Shown: positions 52,870-64,000 of the stretch, one piece after another
Layout of the letters: each line of letters begins with the position of its first letter
How positions within the stretch are numbered: position 1 is the first letter of the stretch
Assembly (NCBI GenBank): GCA_032622095.1
Contig: CP136061.1
Location: forward strand, 218,888,373-218,952,372
DNA: 64,000 nucleotides
Origin: Siphonodentalium dalli
Lineage: Eukaryota > Mollusca > Scaphopoda > Gadilida > Siphonodentaliidae
Direction of reading: 5' to 3'
Program-made: the position numbers and the translations under genes
Notes under the pieces: generated by a model
Told to the model about the DNA's origin: nothing
The model's input: only the letters and a program-made list of their open reading frames with translations
The model's database searches: none

Positions 52870-53370
52870 CATGCCAAACATTTAAAGGTACTCAACCCGA
52901 TAAAACTCCTCTCAATTACTATTTCAATGGCTTCGGGGGTCAAAAATATTTGATTCGAGTCGAGGAAGTCACCCATCAAAGCTCAGATTTGTTAGATATC
53001 GATTTTAGAAATCTATTATTTTTCATTATCGGGAATACTATCTGGCCCAGAACTCATTCAAAATTGCGTTAAAATTACCACTTGATTTTAGAGTTATCCA
53101 TGCTTGTCTGTTTGAATAGATTTGGAGTACACATCCAGAGCAGATTACGGCAGTTGTTAGTACTCATCTCGAGTTTATAACAAATTTCAAAAATCAATAT
53201 CTAATAACTCTGAGCTTTGTTTGATGGGTTCCTCGACTCGAATCAAATATTTTTTACCCCCAAAGCCAAAGAAATAGTAATATAGGACCCTCTGATCGGA
53301 TTGTTGTTGTTGGAATCTGTTGAGATGGGGACCCTCTTTACGGGTTGAGTACCTTTAAACATCTTTTGCA
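52870..53370. repeat. fold-back repeat just downstream of the single-exon gene
   Basis: ACATTTAAAGGTACTCAACCCG ... GGCTTCGGGGGTCAAAAATATTTGATTCGAGTCGAGGAAGTCACCCATCAAAGCTCAGA (52875-52988) and its diverged complement at 53205-53365. Arms of 110-160 bp flank a ~215-bp spacer. Confidence 0.75.
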
Positions 53371-53731
53371 AACTATGAAAGATGTATTCATACATGCATG
53401 GTCTCAGACTTTCAGTGACAACAAGGACAAACATAATCTTATTTGACATCACTTTTATGATTGTTTTTACATTTTGTTCAATAACAATGTTGAAAAGTTC
53501 TGTTTCCCTATAGGTATAACACTGATTGCATGCCTCTGTTTGCAATTGTCCACATCGACACATAGCTAAGCTTCATTTCCGTACAGACTCACGACAAAAG
53601 GTGTCATTCCGATGCTCCGACGGTCCAGTAACCCGACGGTGAAACACTCTAAGAACAAATGTGTATACATTCTACACAATATGTGTTACATATTTTCTTA
53701 AACAAAAGTGTGTAAAAATCACACGTGACAT

Positions 53732-54335
53732 AATTATATCGTCGATGTGCTTCTAAAAGGTCGGTCGTATATCTGCCATTTTGCCGCGAAACGTTTTATT
53801 GCATTTTTCGGAATCTACGGGTTCGATTACATAAGTTCCTCATATAACTTATCAATATTTCAAGTATAAATGCCATTTTTCGATGTTTATCAGGGAAATG
53901 AGGTTCTAAAATGTCGTATCTGGGTTCCCCGCGACAATTTTCGTTAATTCTAAAATGTCGTAATTTTTATTTTCGAAACCGTTCTTGGTGGGATATTTCT
54001 GATTGGATTGTTTTGAAGATGAATGGCCGAAAGGCGTATCTTCCTTATCCTGAGTGACAGAGACTAGCGATGCCGCGGGAATAGTCAAAACTAAAATGTC
54101 CTATTAACAAGATTTCGATTTTTAACTTCTAAAGTGTCGTATAACACAATTAAATCATGTTTTCTAATCAATTAGAAGATAATTGTATATGAAAGTGTAT
54201 CTATTATAACAACTGTGATATAAAGTATTAATGTGCAAAGTTATTGGCTGATACCAATTCTAGTTCCAGATATAAATAGTTTTTTTGTGTCTCCTGAATA
54301 ATTTGATTTTCCTGAGGAACGACTTTTTAGAAGCC
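53732..54335. other. unidentified part of the insertion in family F copy 2
   Basis: Contains several TAAAATGTCGTA words (53906, 53948, 54128 and nearby). No coding potential was seen. Confidence 0.35.
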
Positions 54336-54857
54336 CACCGATGATAAGATAAGATCAGAGGATTTATTGCAATACACCAATGGAGACAGTTGCAAATAGC
54401 AGTTAATACATGAAAAGTTACCAATTAAAATAAAATACATGTATATAGATAGGCATATGTACGATATATAATCCTTAGTATTATAAATTAATACTTTCAA
54501 CGTCCAATTCCCAATATTGCCATTCTGTCCTTTTAGAAATAATAACCGGATCATGTTGCACACGGAATTGATTAATTGTTTGTCCTTGTTTTTCACTGTG
54601 AAGATGTACTTATCATCATCACTCATGTCTATGAAATCTATGCTATAATTTTGAGCAATGCTAAACAAGTGGTTTCTAGAGTCCGCATACGCACTGCATT
54701 CCATAATAAAATGTTTTTTCTGTTTCAACTTTGTGTTCATCACACTCACGCATGTGACAAATTCTGTCTTTTAGTAGCGTTTTCTGTTGCGTGTATCGAC
54801 CCTTTTCTATAGTTAAAATATGATTGCTAACACGTAGTCGAGTGAACATCGACAATC
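54336..54857 (-). pseudogene. non-LTR retrotransposon 3' end (ORF2 C-terminus), nested in family F copy 2
   Basis: On the minus strand: FTRLRVSNHILTIEKGRYTQ, LLKDRICHMREC, then after a frame shift EKHFIMECSAYADSRNHLFS and MSDDDKYIFTVKNKD...VCNMIRLLF before stops. This is the 'L.RLRis.h.L.IE.GRy....RiC..C...EdEkHFl.eC..Y' tail of CR1/L2-like LINE proteins. The 3' UTR ends in CTTATCTTATC, a short-repeat tail as in such LINEs. Severely 5'-truncated and frameshifted. Confidence 0.8.
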
Positions 54858-56650
54858 TGTGTCGGTTGAATTTCATCAACGTTGAATATGAGTGAATAAG
54901 TGAGTGTATCATAGTTATTAAATGAAATGTGTTCTATTGGATCACATAACTCGTAAAGGCTATACTACAGACAAAAAAAAATGGCAGCAGCTTTAAAATT
55001 TGCTATACACACTATGTTTGTGTCAAAACCGAACAGCACATTGTTGTGTATAGCACAAAGTTTTTTAAGCTGCTGCCAGAATTTTAATATGGTAGCTTTT
55101 ACGAGATGTGTGTCCCAAATATAACATATCTGATCTACTAACTGTATAATATACTCACATATTCACTCATATTCAATGTTGAGAAAATTCCACCGACACA
55201 TATGTCATGTCTACACAAATTTGTTTAAGATAAAATTTAACGCATGCATATTGTGTAGAATGTATACACATCTGTTCTTAAGAGTGTATATTATTACGAA
55301 GATCCAATACTACTAGTACAAACTTACGAAGGTCCCATATTACGAAGGCAATACTCTGAAGATCCTATATTCCGAATACACAATACTATGAAGGTCCGAA
55401 TGTCTGATACTCCGGTGGCCCAATAGTTCGAAGGTCTGATACTACGAATGTCTGATACTACGAATGTCTGATACTACGAAGGTCTGATAATATACGAAGG
55501 TCCGATACTCCGACGGTCCGATACTCCGAAGGACAGATTATTATAAGGGCGGTCAATTGATATACGTATCCTCTATATATCATTATATTCAATATTTAAA
55601 CGGTGTAATCATTCAGTGCATGTAAGGGTATTGAATGGGTCCCATGTAGTCCCAACTCTCGCCACAGGCACCTGGCCATGCGGTAAAATACTATTAGAAT
55701 ATACTATAATAAATGTATATACCACACGAGAGACAAGGCTCACGCTACCCCTATTTGAAATGTATGACCGCGGAAAATAGGTTGAAGTTGCGCTGAAGGA
55801 ATATTTATTTATTTACAACAATTATTACCAGACGAATAAGGACACGAATTAAGAACTCTATTGGCGATGTTGGAGAAATGATAGTAGGTCACATCACAGG
55901 AGCTTGGAATTTGGTAAAAACCCCTCTTTTATTGGCAGAACCACCACCCGGGACCATAGGTCACGGAAGGAACGAAACACGAATTTGTTGCCACCAATTT
56001 TGAACTCAACTGTATTCCTACAAAAAATATATTTTCAATAAAAACTTTTGGTACCTCTTACACCTTAGATGCCAATCTACAACATTCCATAGGTATATTT
56101 TTCCAGTTCTTCGAAAACCTCACTTTATTTCGGTAATGTATTGTAAATTCACCAACGAACACAAATCTGCGACACCTCCATCACCCGTTCTAGAATTTGA
56201 ATGACAAATGGCACAAAACCATTTTTCCGGAATAACAAAGTCGGAACGAAATAAAATCGAAACCTAAATTTAAAGCCCGCGAAATTCAAAAATATTTGAA
56301 AGTGCGTGCGGTTTTCGAACTTAGGCGCCAGAAAACTTAAATCAGTTTATGTTTGCGTCATACTATGCGCGTTTTTGATGATCTTATCCTGATGTTTTGT
56401 GTATTTTCTTGAAAAATTTTGTATTTGTCTGTCTGCTGTTATCATCTGATGAAAATGACGACTGTCCAAGAAGATATTCTTCATTTGACTGAATGGTAAT
56501 TAGTACAAATATTTTAAATATAATTTATTTCTATTTATGGCACGACCACGTGGTATTGGTTTTGTTTATGTTCGTTGTGCACCGGTAGGCCTATGTACTA
56601 CTTGACTTGGTAATGCTACTGGTTGCAATGATTGGTTATAAGGGGACCAC

Positions 56651-56652
<2 letters not shown>

Positions 56653-56738
<86 letters not shown>

Positions 56739-56824
56739 CTCTCTCTCTCCCATCTCTCTTCTCTCCCATCTCTCTTCTCTCTCTCTCTCTCTCCTCTCTC
56801 TCTCTTCTCTCCCTCTCTCTCTCT
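56653..56824 (+). repeat. (CT)n microsatellite
   Basis: A nearly pure CT run of ~100 bp, then CT-rich sequence with CCATCTCTCTTCTC interruptions to ~56824. Open frames on both strands here are artefacts of the repeat. Confidence 0.97.
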
Positions 56825-56836
56825 GTCGCGATCTGT

Positions 56837-57732
56837 TTATAGACCTAAACTATCCATCATATAATAGTAATAGTAATCAACCCACTGATCGAATATCACA
56901 AAGTAGAAGAAAAAAAGATATATAGACTCACGGGGAGGCCTGGTATATATATGCCTATACATGAAGCGATTCCTTTGTGCGTTTTGGTGCATATTCGTTG
57001 CCAGAATATCTTGATTATTTCCACATAAAATGCTGTTTTTTACTAGTTCTGACGAACAAATACATGTCTTAGTTGACGAGAGAAAACATTTTTCTTCAGT
57101 TAGGTAACGATATATAGAACGAGTGTTTAGTTTCGCGAAATTCAAAATTGTCAATGTAGGGTACAAAAGCTCGCCATTTATATCATAATATGCCAAATAT
57201 AGTAACAAAATGTAATAAGATTCTTTCATGTTATCCTGCGTATTCTTTACGGTATACGTTTTATTTGTACAAGTTGAAAGGCAAACTGGTTTACCGAATA
57301 ACTAGTTTATAAATTTGAGTTAGTGATAAACTCGCTAACATAAATTTTATTTAATAAGCAACTATAAGTATTGTCAATTGTATCACTACCAGGATATATA
57401 AATAGTATACGTCACTCGTGGCTCGTAACGAATCATCAGTCCACGCCTTTTTTTTCCTTCAAAATATCCGTACTTTGTATAATACGTACCTGATCAGGAG
57501 CTATTCGAATTCTTGGTTAAAAATTGTGTTATACCAACCACGACGTATGATTGACGCAGAATTACATATATTAAATTGTATTTGACACAATTTATCAGTT
57601 TCGGTCATGTAATAAACATGTAATCAGCAGCTATGTTCGAAATTATAAACGGTACTTTCATGCTATCCGTCTCCGGATCATAGTTTTAAAGTTTCCGCAT
57701 ATTTCGGTACCATCTCCGCTACTCAGATTCTA
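56837..57732. other. unique centre of the large fold-back
   Basis: A 130-codon open frame on the minus strand (57229-56837) has a tyrosine- and phenylalanine-rich low-complexity end and no recognisable domain. Otherwise AT-rich. Confidence 0.4.
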
Positions 57733-58370
57733 CAACGGGTGATGGAGGTGTCGCAGATTTGTGTTCGTTGGTGAATTTACAATACATTACCGAAATAAAG
57801 TGAGGTTTTCGAAGAACTGGAAAAATATACCTATGGAATGTTGTAGATTGGCATCTAAGGTGTAAGAGGTACCAAAAGTTTTTAGTGAAAATATATTTTT
57901 TGTAGGAATACAGTTGAGTTCAAAATGGGTGGCAACAAATTCGTGTTTCGTTCCTTCCGTGACCTATGGTCCCGGGTGGTGGTTCTGCCAATAAAAGAGG
58001 GGTTTTGACCAAATTCCAAGCTCCTGTGGTCATATGGTTGGTCACAAACCTGCTGCATGTCGTTACATCAGAACACTCTCAGAATATCGGACATTCGGAA
58101 TAATCGGTGTTCGGAGTATTTTTATAAACACTTCGGAGTATTAGACATTCGGAGTAATGGGCCTTCGGATAATTAGACCTTCGGGCTGTTGGACCTTCGG
58201 ATTTTAATACTAATTCGGAATATCGGACCGTCGGAGTATTTTGTCTTCGGAATATCGGACGTTCGTAGTACTGGCCCTTCGGAATATCGGAGCTATATAT
58301 GTATATAATACCGGACCATCGGGATATCAGACCTTCGGAGTAATGGGTCTTCGGAATAAAGGTACCTAAC

Positions 58371-59285
58371 CCACGGCAAACAAACAAATTAACCTGCATG
58401 CACTAATCCTGTATAATATTCACAAATAATTACAAAGACAAGGATCTGAGGACGCGGAGGGGAAATTTAACTATGCACCGGACGGCTTCATCAATTGGAA
58501 GCAGTACAAGTCTACTGTGTGACTTTCATTGAACTTTTTAACAATGGGTTTTGATATCAAAATATCGATCCAAATCCTTAGAAACTGCATTTATATAATA
58601 CTGCCATCGGAACCGTTGTCTATAGCTGCTATATAGTGTAACTCTGATTGTTCCGTATGTGTGTTGTTTCTATTCTAAATGGATTCTCCCATTCAGGTAT
58701 AAAAGCATACATTTGAATAGCCATTATTGTGGAGTGGGACAATGCGTTGTAGTCCGAGAGTTCAATAGTCTGAGGGTTATAAAAAGTCTAAAGCGGCACA
58801 CCTGATCCCGTCAGCATAAATTACTACAATTGTGCGGCTGGTACATTGGGGTAGATTGGGGAAGGACGAGCCTAATGCGCAAACATCGCCAACAACTGTC
58901 TTATACTTTGTATTTCGCGGAAGCAAATGTATATTTAAATAATATAATGAGACATTTCATCACATTCTGTGCATGTGATGGCAGTGGTCAGGGGGACTGA
59001 ACTATGTCTTTGTATTTGGTCTGACATCTGGCACCAAATATACATATAATGTATATAAATTTACCATGTTTTATTTAAGACTATATATTGCGTATCGGAT
59101 CATTACTATTCATTCTGGTTTGATCTGGGCAAATTTTACAAATGAATATCAAATTATAGACAGTTAAAAAATAATTGCAAATGTCTGAATTAAAAAATAT
59201 AAGATTTCCTTATAGTTACGTGATCGACGACAGTTTTTGGACCAGCGTAGCGACGGGACTGAACTCTGCCTTGCAGTTTGCACAT
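58371..59285. other. intergenic sequence
   Basis: CTAAATGGATTCTCCCATTCAGGTATAAAAGCATACATTTG (58674-58715) resembles the family H interior near 35198. Nothing else recognised. Confidence 0.4.
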
Positions 59286-59780
59286 ACACTCTTAGAACAC
59301 ATGTGTATAAATTCTACACAATATGTGTTACATTTTATCTGAAAAAAGTGTGTAGAAGTTACATATACCATGACATATGTGTCGGTTGAATTTCCTCAAC
59401 GTTGAATATGAGTGAATATGTGAGTATATAATTGTTATTAGATGAGATGCGTTCTATTGGAAACACAAAACTGGTAAAAGCTATCACAGAACAAAAAATT
59501 GGCAGCAGCCTTAAAATGTGTTAAACACTCGTCAAATACGAACAGCACATAATTATGTGGCACAAAGTTTTAAAGCTGCTGCCAGATTTTTATTATGGTA
59601 GTTTTGATGAGGTTTGTATCTCAAATAGAACATATAACACCTACGGTACTAACTTTATAATAGATTCACATATTCGCTCACATACAATGTTGAGAAACTT
59701 CCACGGACATGTATATGCCATGTGTCATTTCTGCACACTTTTGTAACACATATGGTGTAGAATTTGTTCTAAGAGTGTAT
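59286..59780. mobile_element. family F fold-back MITE, intact copy (495 bp)
   Basis: ACACTCTTAGAACACATGTG TATAAATTCTACACAATATG ... CATATGGTGTAGAATTTGTTCTAAGAGTGTAT. The arms are mirrored nearly to the centre (GGCAGCAGCCTTAAAA...TTTTAAAGCTGCTGCCA). Confidence 0.9.
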
Positions 59781-60319
59781 ATATACGTGCCCTTACATTA
59801 TACAATCATTCGGCAAATCTCGTTAGATGCACGGACGGGGAGGCATGCACATACATGTGTAGATGGGTCACAATGTGTATACTAATTGGTAGCGGTGTTC
59901 CGACAAAAATATAGTTGTCAAATGAGTATATGGTATTGTTCATCTGCGCATGCGTAATCCTATAAAACCATACTTATATGTCAGAACAGCGGACACAAAC
60001 ATATACAAAGGGTGGCAAAATGTCTGTCTTATGGATTAATTGGTGGGTTTGATTCAAGTCTGCAGGAATATGTACATATGTACATATCCATGTTCTGCAT
60101 TAATTTGCAGCGTTAACAATTAAAGCATACATACGAATAAGTTATATACGGAATTTTCATTAATTGCCAATGAGCCAACTATACAAGCTGGTGCGTACAC
60201 CAACACCTCTGAAATATGGCTACATGCATTATGAATAAATCGGCAATTGCGTGCAACAATCTGCTTGTATCCTGCAAGGAAATCGTCCTCACAAACACAT
60301 ACCGATTGGCTGCATATAG

Positions 60320-61295
60320 ATGAAGTTTCCTTCGACGTAAACCAGCTAGTGAAATCGGTTGGGATAACGATGTTTTACGTCGAAGCCCCGTTTATAGACC
60401 ATTCTATATCATGGTTTAGCGTAGTTGACCCACTCACATAAAATCCCTAACAACAAAACTGAAGTGTCACTAATGTGACAGTAAACCGGCCTATTCCATA
60501 GTAAACATGATATTTGTTCTGAGCGTCACACGATTGTCAATTGAAAGCGGTAGTTAAATGTGAAAATTATATTTTATCGCATTGTTTACATAAATATGAA
60601 CTAATTTGACCTCGCGAAGTGACAGTGTGAATTAAATGTAAACAAACCGAGGTTACTCGTAAATTAATTACCCGGCATAATATGCGCAATTTAATATGAA
60701 CGTTATAGATTACAGTATACATCATATTTCCACAATTTAATCGAGAAGAATCCCAACTCAGTATTAAATCCCACAGATACTCGACATACAAAACAGATAG
60801 GCAAATATATCAAGGAGGCCTTTGAAGTACACACACTCACAGGAGAACAACATCTTTAAGAAAAATTAATTATTAATTTCAAATAACCTGCCTTTCAATT
60901 GGCTTTTATTATTATTAAACATATCGATCTATAGCCATATTAGTATTTAATACCAAAATAGTTTTCATAATATTATGTAGTTAATGTATTATAATATTGT
61001 TGTTATTGTTTTATATTGTTATATATGTTTCAGTGTTAACGGGTTTATCTTACATAAGTACATCTAAAAATCTAAATCATAATGCCCGTAACTTAAGATG
61101 CCACCGACTCTTTCCGATATATACAACTTCATGTATTGATTTGTAGGGTAAAATCGATTAAAACTGATACAAAAACCCGCCACTGGATATGGACGTAAAG
61201 TATACTATAGAAAGATGTATTCATGGGGCTTCGGCGTAAACAGCATTATCCCAACCCAAGTCAACAGTTGGTTTAGGTCGAAGGAAACTTGGACT
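60320..61295. repeat. diverged inverted repeat, ~100-bp arms, ~770-bp spacer
   Basis: GAAGTTTCCTTCGACGTAAACCAGCTAGTG...GGTTGGGATAACGATGTTTTACGTCGAAGCCCCG (60322-60395) matches the reverse complement of 61200-61290 (AAGTTTCCTTCGACCTAAACCAACTGTTG...GGTTGGGATAATGCTGTTTACGCCGAAGCCCC). Confidence 0.7.
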
Positions 61296-61740
61296 TATTT
61301 GCACAGTGACCCCGCGCCATTTGTACAGAGAAGACGCTGTTCAGTTGAGCAAACCTTACAGCACCATCACTATGATACCTGAGTGAAATTAATTTTCTGC
61401 TGCAACCATGGAAAAAATGTTCGGTTACATTCGAATATTCATGTTTGTTTAGATCATATAAAATTTACAAAACCATTCGAACATTCGAAATTTAAATGAA
61501 TCAAATGATGCTCTGTTTCAGATTCCATGAACCATCTCTATACAGGTCACCGTGGAGCCAATAATATCATAACATAATCTCACGAAAACTCCAGCGTTCA
61601 TGAATACATGAATTTGGCTACACGTGTTCAGGATATATACCATGCATAGTATTCCAAACAATGAGATATACCGCGTCTCGCCGTCTACCAAGTCACCACA
61701 TATACACGGACAGGAAAAATTATACATATGTTATATGACA

Positions 61741-62535
61741 TTATCCACAGGCCCCTGGGGGGAAATAGCATTTTAACCAATATATACTATATACCAGTGA
61801 CAAGGTTCACAAATCCGATTTTGGGGAAAACACATCATCTAGTATATTGGTCATAGATTCTTAATATCGTTCAAATCAGTCACACAATGTGTCAGTGTGT
61901 CTTATTGGCCATGGAATTTCCTTTCTTTTTGGTGTATAATTCCATATTATCAAACGAAGGGAAGTCGATACATCGTACCGAAAACTTGCAATATCTACTG
62001 GAAATTTGGGAGTCAGCCTCCCTGTCCGCCTAATATCTTCAATAATTCAAAAAAAAACTGTCAACAGCCAAAATATGCCCCAGTGTATGTTATAGGGCAT
62101 ATCATTTTCTTTCGTTTGATATATAACTTGACGAAGTCTATTTAAGCGAAGTCGACATATCGCACGGGGGGGGGGGGGGTTCGCAAGTTTGGTAATTGTG
62201 ATCGTAACAATTGAATTGGTATCCGTATATATATATATACTTATCGGAAGGGAAAATGACGACCGCTTTTCGTTGGTAGTTTTGCTAGTTTTTTATACGA
62301 TATCTCTACTTCCTTTCGTTTGATACTATCGAATTATACATCAAAAGAAAGGAAATTTCATGGCCAATAAGACACAGTGAAATATATTGTGATTGAAAAC
62401 AAAGATTTTGAGAATCTATGAGGTATATGATAGATGGTGTGTTTTTCCCAAAATCGGACTTGTGAACCTTGTCACTGTCATAATATATATTGGCATATCT
62501 GGTAATTATCCCCAGGGGCCTGTGGAATTATCACA
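61741..62535. mobile_element. ~800-bp element with ~200-bp terminal inverted repeats
   Basis: TTATCCACAGGCCCCTGGGG...TTATTGGCCATGGAATTTCCTTTCTTTT (61741-61935) is mirrored by AAAAGAAAGGAAATTTCATGGCCAATAAGAC...CCCCAGGGGCCTGTGGAATTA (62341-62530). The loop contains a poly-G run (about 62166-62179) and a paired AACGAAGGGAAG/CTTCCTTTCGTTTGATA motif. Confidence 0.8.
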
Positions 62536-62602
62536 ATATGTAATATATGTTATTCCGGGAATCTCTATAAGGAAACTATTATTTTATAACGGCTGAAGCA
62601 AT

Positions 62603-63289
62603 TCATCTGGCAGTCATTGGCCATGCCTCGAAAGTTTTAACTTTTTGATTGATTCGTGATGCATGAGCTTTGGATTTGGACAACAGTTTCTTTCTTTTCT
62701 CTACTTGGAAGGGTAGTGTGTTGTGGAACACAACTGCTGGTTCGATGCCTTCTGGTTCCTTGGTTCGGGAACCTCGCGACTGCGCAATGAGTTGCATTTG
62801 TCTAATCTGCTTCATCATTGGATCGACAGGCGGTCTAAGCCACCATCCAGGTTCCGTTCGCCCGCTCTCATCTGGTTTCTTCTCCTCCAATGTCCTCACA
62901 ACGAGTCGCAGTAGCCCATCGAACGGATCTCGGGCAGGGATAACTGTCTTGAACCACAGACTGGGCATTCCGCCTGATTTGAGCTCATCGTCGTTCGTAT
63001 TTTGCCTCAATCTCGGCAGAGCACATTTCTGCAGATCCCTCTGTATTGCTGCCTTCTGTGAATATTTTGTTTTCGATGTAACGTCAGGAAGCGCATCCTC
63101 TGTTTGTTTTTTCAACATCACTTCCGTTTGTAATTTCAAACTGATCATTTGCATCCCAACGTCCTGTGCGTATAACGTCTGTCGTTGAGCTAAGTTTAAC
63201 TCATTTAGGTCGTTTTCCATGGACATCGCCAACTTTCGGTTGACCAATTTGGCCCCAGATTCATCAAACGCGCCAGTCCTTTTCCCCAT
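62603..63289 (-). CDS. uncharacterised single-exon protein, 228 residues (KAH/KVKTF family)
   Basis: The start is ATG at 63289-63287 (context TTATTGGTCATT complement, ATAATGGGG) and the stop is reached at 62603. I do not recognise the family. The protein is hydrophilic, with a predicted helical N-terminal half (SMENDLNELNLAQRQTLYAQ, residues ~23-42). Residues 112-122 read WFKTVIPARDP, then come two tryptophans in EPGWWLRPPVDP (~147-157). It closes with SKAHASRINQKVKTFEAW (206-223) just before the C-terminus. The WF..VIPARD and KAHx6KVKTF motifs match the gene at 51528-52694 with nearly equal spacing (95 and 101 residues between W and KAH). The coding GC content exceeds that of the flanks. The two genes face each other. 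No membrane or signal segment is visible. Confidence 0.8.
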   Translation of the reverse strand: MGKRTGAFDESGAKLVNRKLAMSMENDLNELNLAQRQTLYAQDVGMQMISLKLQTEVMLKKQTEDALPDVTSKTKYSQKAAIQRDLQKCALPRLRQNTNDDELKSGGMPSLWFKTVIPARDPFDGLLRLVVRTLEEKKPDESGRTEPGWWLRPPVDPMMKQIRQMQLIAQSRGSRTKEPEGIEPAVVFHNTLPFQVEKRKKLLSKSKAHASRINQKVKTFEAWPMTAR

Positions 63290-64000
63290 GATTATTGGTC
63301 TTGTCCCGCTGGTATGTTTATAAAATAAAACTCCAGGTACAATTCAAGTGAAGATCAACATCGAGCTGAAACAAAAATGGCAACGCAATCAATTGAAATT
63401 GGACAGGTTTAGATTGAAGAACGTCAAACTTCGTACTTCGACCACCAAGAGACTATACCATTTAAGGATCAGGTGACACCAGCATATACCGCGAAATTAG
63501 GTAACTTGTTTGGGCCACATGACATTTTTTGTTCCGGAATGTTACTGAATGTCGTGGTCATTTTTGTATTATATACGGATGATTTATTTTTGGTCAATTA
63601 TGCAATTCAACAGTGCACATAGCTATGATATATGATACTATTCCAAGAAGGAAATTCCTATGGAAAAAAAACGGGATCACCTATCCTTAAACTGAGTTGT
63701 GGGAATATGCGTCCAGTTTAATGGCACTGCATTATATGATTGATATAGGTTATACTACACCATATACAAATTAGTAGAGTGATTTCGCATTTTAAAAAAT
63801 CGGGCCGCTGAATGGTCACTATAATACATGGGTGGAAAGTGCACGAAAAAAAAATGCAGAAACGTCTTTCCTGGCGAGAAAGTTCAAATAAAGCCACAAA
63901 TGATCAAAGGTTACGGATGTCATATGGGCGTAAAATTTATGGGAGGGGTTGGTGTTTTCTTCGATGTCATATTTTTCTCCTTTTTAAGAGTAGAGTGACG
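63290..64000. other. right end of the window, upstream of the minus-strand gene
   Basis: Should contain the promoter of the 62603-63289 gene. No TATA box or clear motif was identified, and no further gene was seen. Confidence 0.4.

Larger units (their letters stand above)
53643..55292. mobile_element. family F fold-back MITE, copy 2, split by a 1.1-kb insertion
   Basis: The left arm end lies at 53643-53731 (ACACTCTAAGAACAAATGTG TATACATTCTACACAATATG ... CACACGTGACATA). The rest resumes at ~54858 (TGTGTCGGTTGAATTTC...) and closes at TTCTTAAGAGTGTAT (55292). The intact copy at 59286-59780 shows these pieces are contiguous when uninterrupted. The insert includes the LINE remnant below. Confidence 0.75.
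55296..58370. repeat. ~3.1-kb fold-back structure with minisatellite arms
   Basis: The outermost arms are degenerate ~17-20-bp tandems: TACGAAGGTCTGATACTACGAA-type at 55296-55545 and the complementary TCGGAATATCGGACCTTCGGA-type at 58080-58365. Inside them, 55885-56195 (GGAGCTTGGAATTTGGTAAAA ... CACCTCCATCACCCGTTCTAG) is the near-identical reverse complement of 57733-58030. The unique centre is ~1.5 kb and includes the CT microsatellite. The nested order tandem-IR-unique-IR-tandem resembles FoldBack-type transposons. No transposase was recognised. Confidence 0.8.

Noticed and set aside
56566-56864. Long open frames on both strands of arginine-glutamate or leucine-serine repeats
   Set aside because: They are translations of the CT microsatellite.
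1-64000. CRISPR arrays, prokaryotic operons, rRNA genes
   Set aside because: None seen. The spliced genes and repeat types are eukaryotic, and the repeated palindromes are MITEs rather than CRISPR repeats because they are dispersed and lack regular spacers.

Overview
This is a eukaryotic window, almost certainly from a marine invertebrate animal. Coding sequence is sparse, AT-rich and split by GT-AG introns, and one 100-base run of N marks an assembly gap. The repeat landscape (palindromic MITEs with TA or TTAA target sites, fold-back elements, a tandem-repeat element built on 'agctattgccatgg...gtccgtcgtc', CR1/Jockey-like LINE scraps) looks lophotrochozoan, most likely molluscan. That placement is inference from repeat style, not from a search.

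Layout. Positions 1-114 may be the last coding exon of an unrecognised upstream gene. Positions 793-24508 hold the complete gene for V-type H+-ATPase subunit E (nine coding exons, 227 residues). Its promoter has a perfect CRE, an ETS site and a YY1-like start. Its 14-kb first intron is packed with repeats: a 2.1-kb inverted repeat carrying a mirrored exon-like segment, a Mutator-like remnant, TIR elements and LINE scraps. From 24.5 to 44.9 kb I see no confident gene. This stretch is a dense field of MITEs, several nested in one another. On the minus strand, 47900-44914 holds the last three coding exons of a mitochondrial glutamate carrier (SLC25A22/SLC25A18 type); its 5' exons were not found. 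The gap is at 49676-49775. Two single-exon genes of unknown function lie at 51528-52694 (+) and 63289-62603 (-). They point toward each other and share two motifs, so they look like divergent paralogues. Between them lie fold-back elements, including one that spans about 3 kb.

The recognised genes do not form a pathway: one is a housekeeping proton-pump subunit, one a mitochondrial carrier. The most notable features are the uncharacterised gene pair and the TTAA-flanked MITE families. Two copies of one ~720-bp TTAA element carry different nested MITEs and so serve as natural empty and filled sites for each other. Repeat families are lettered A-N below for cross-reference; the letters are mine.
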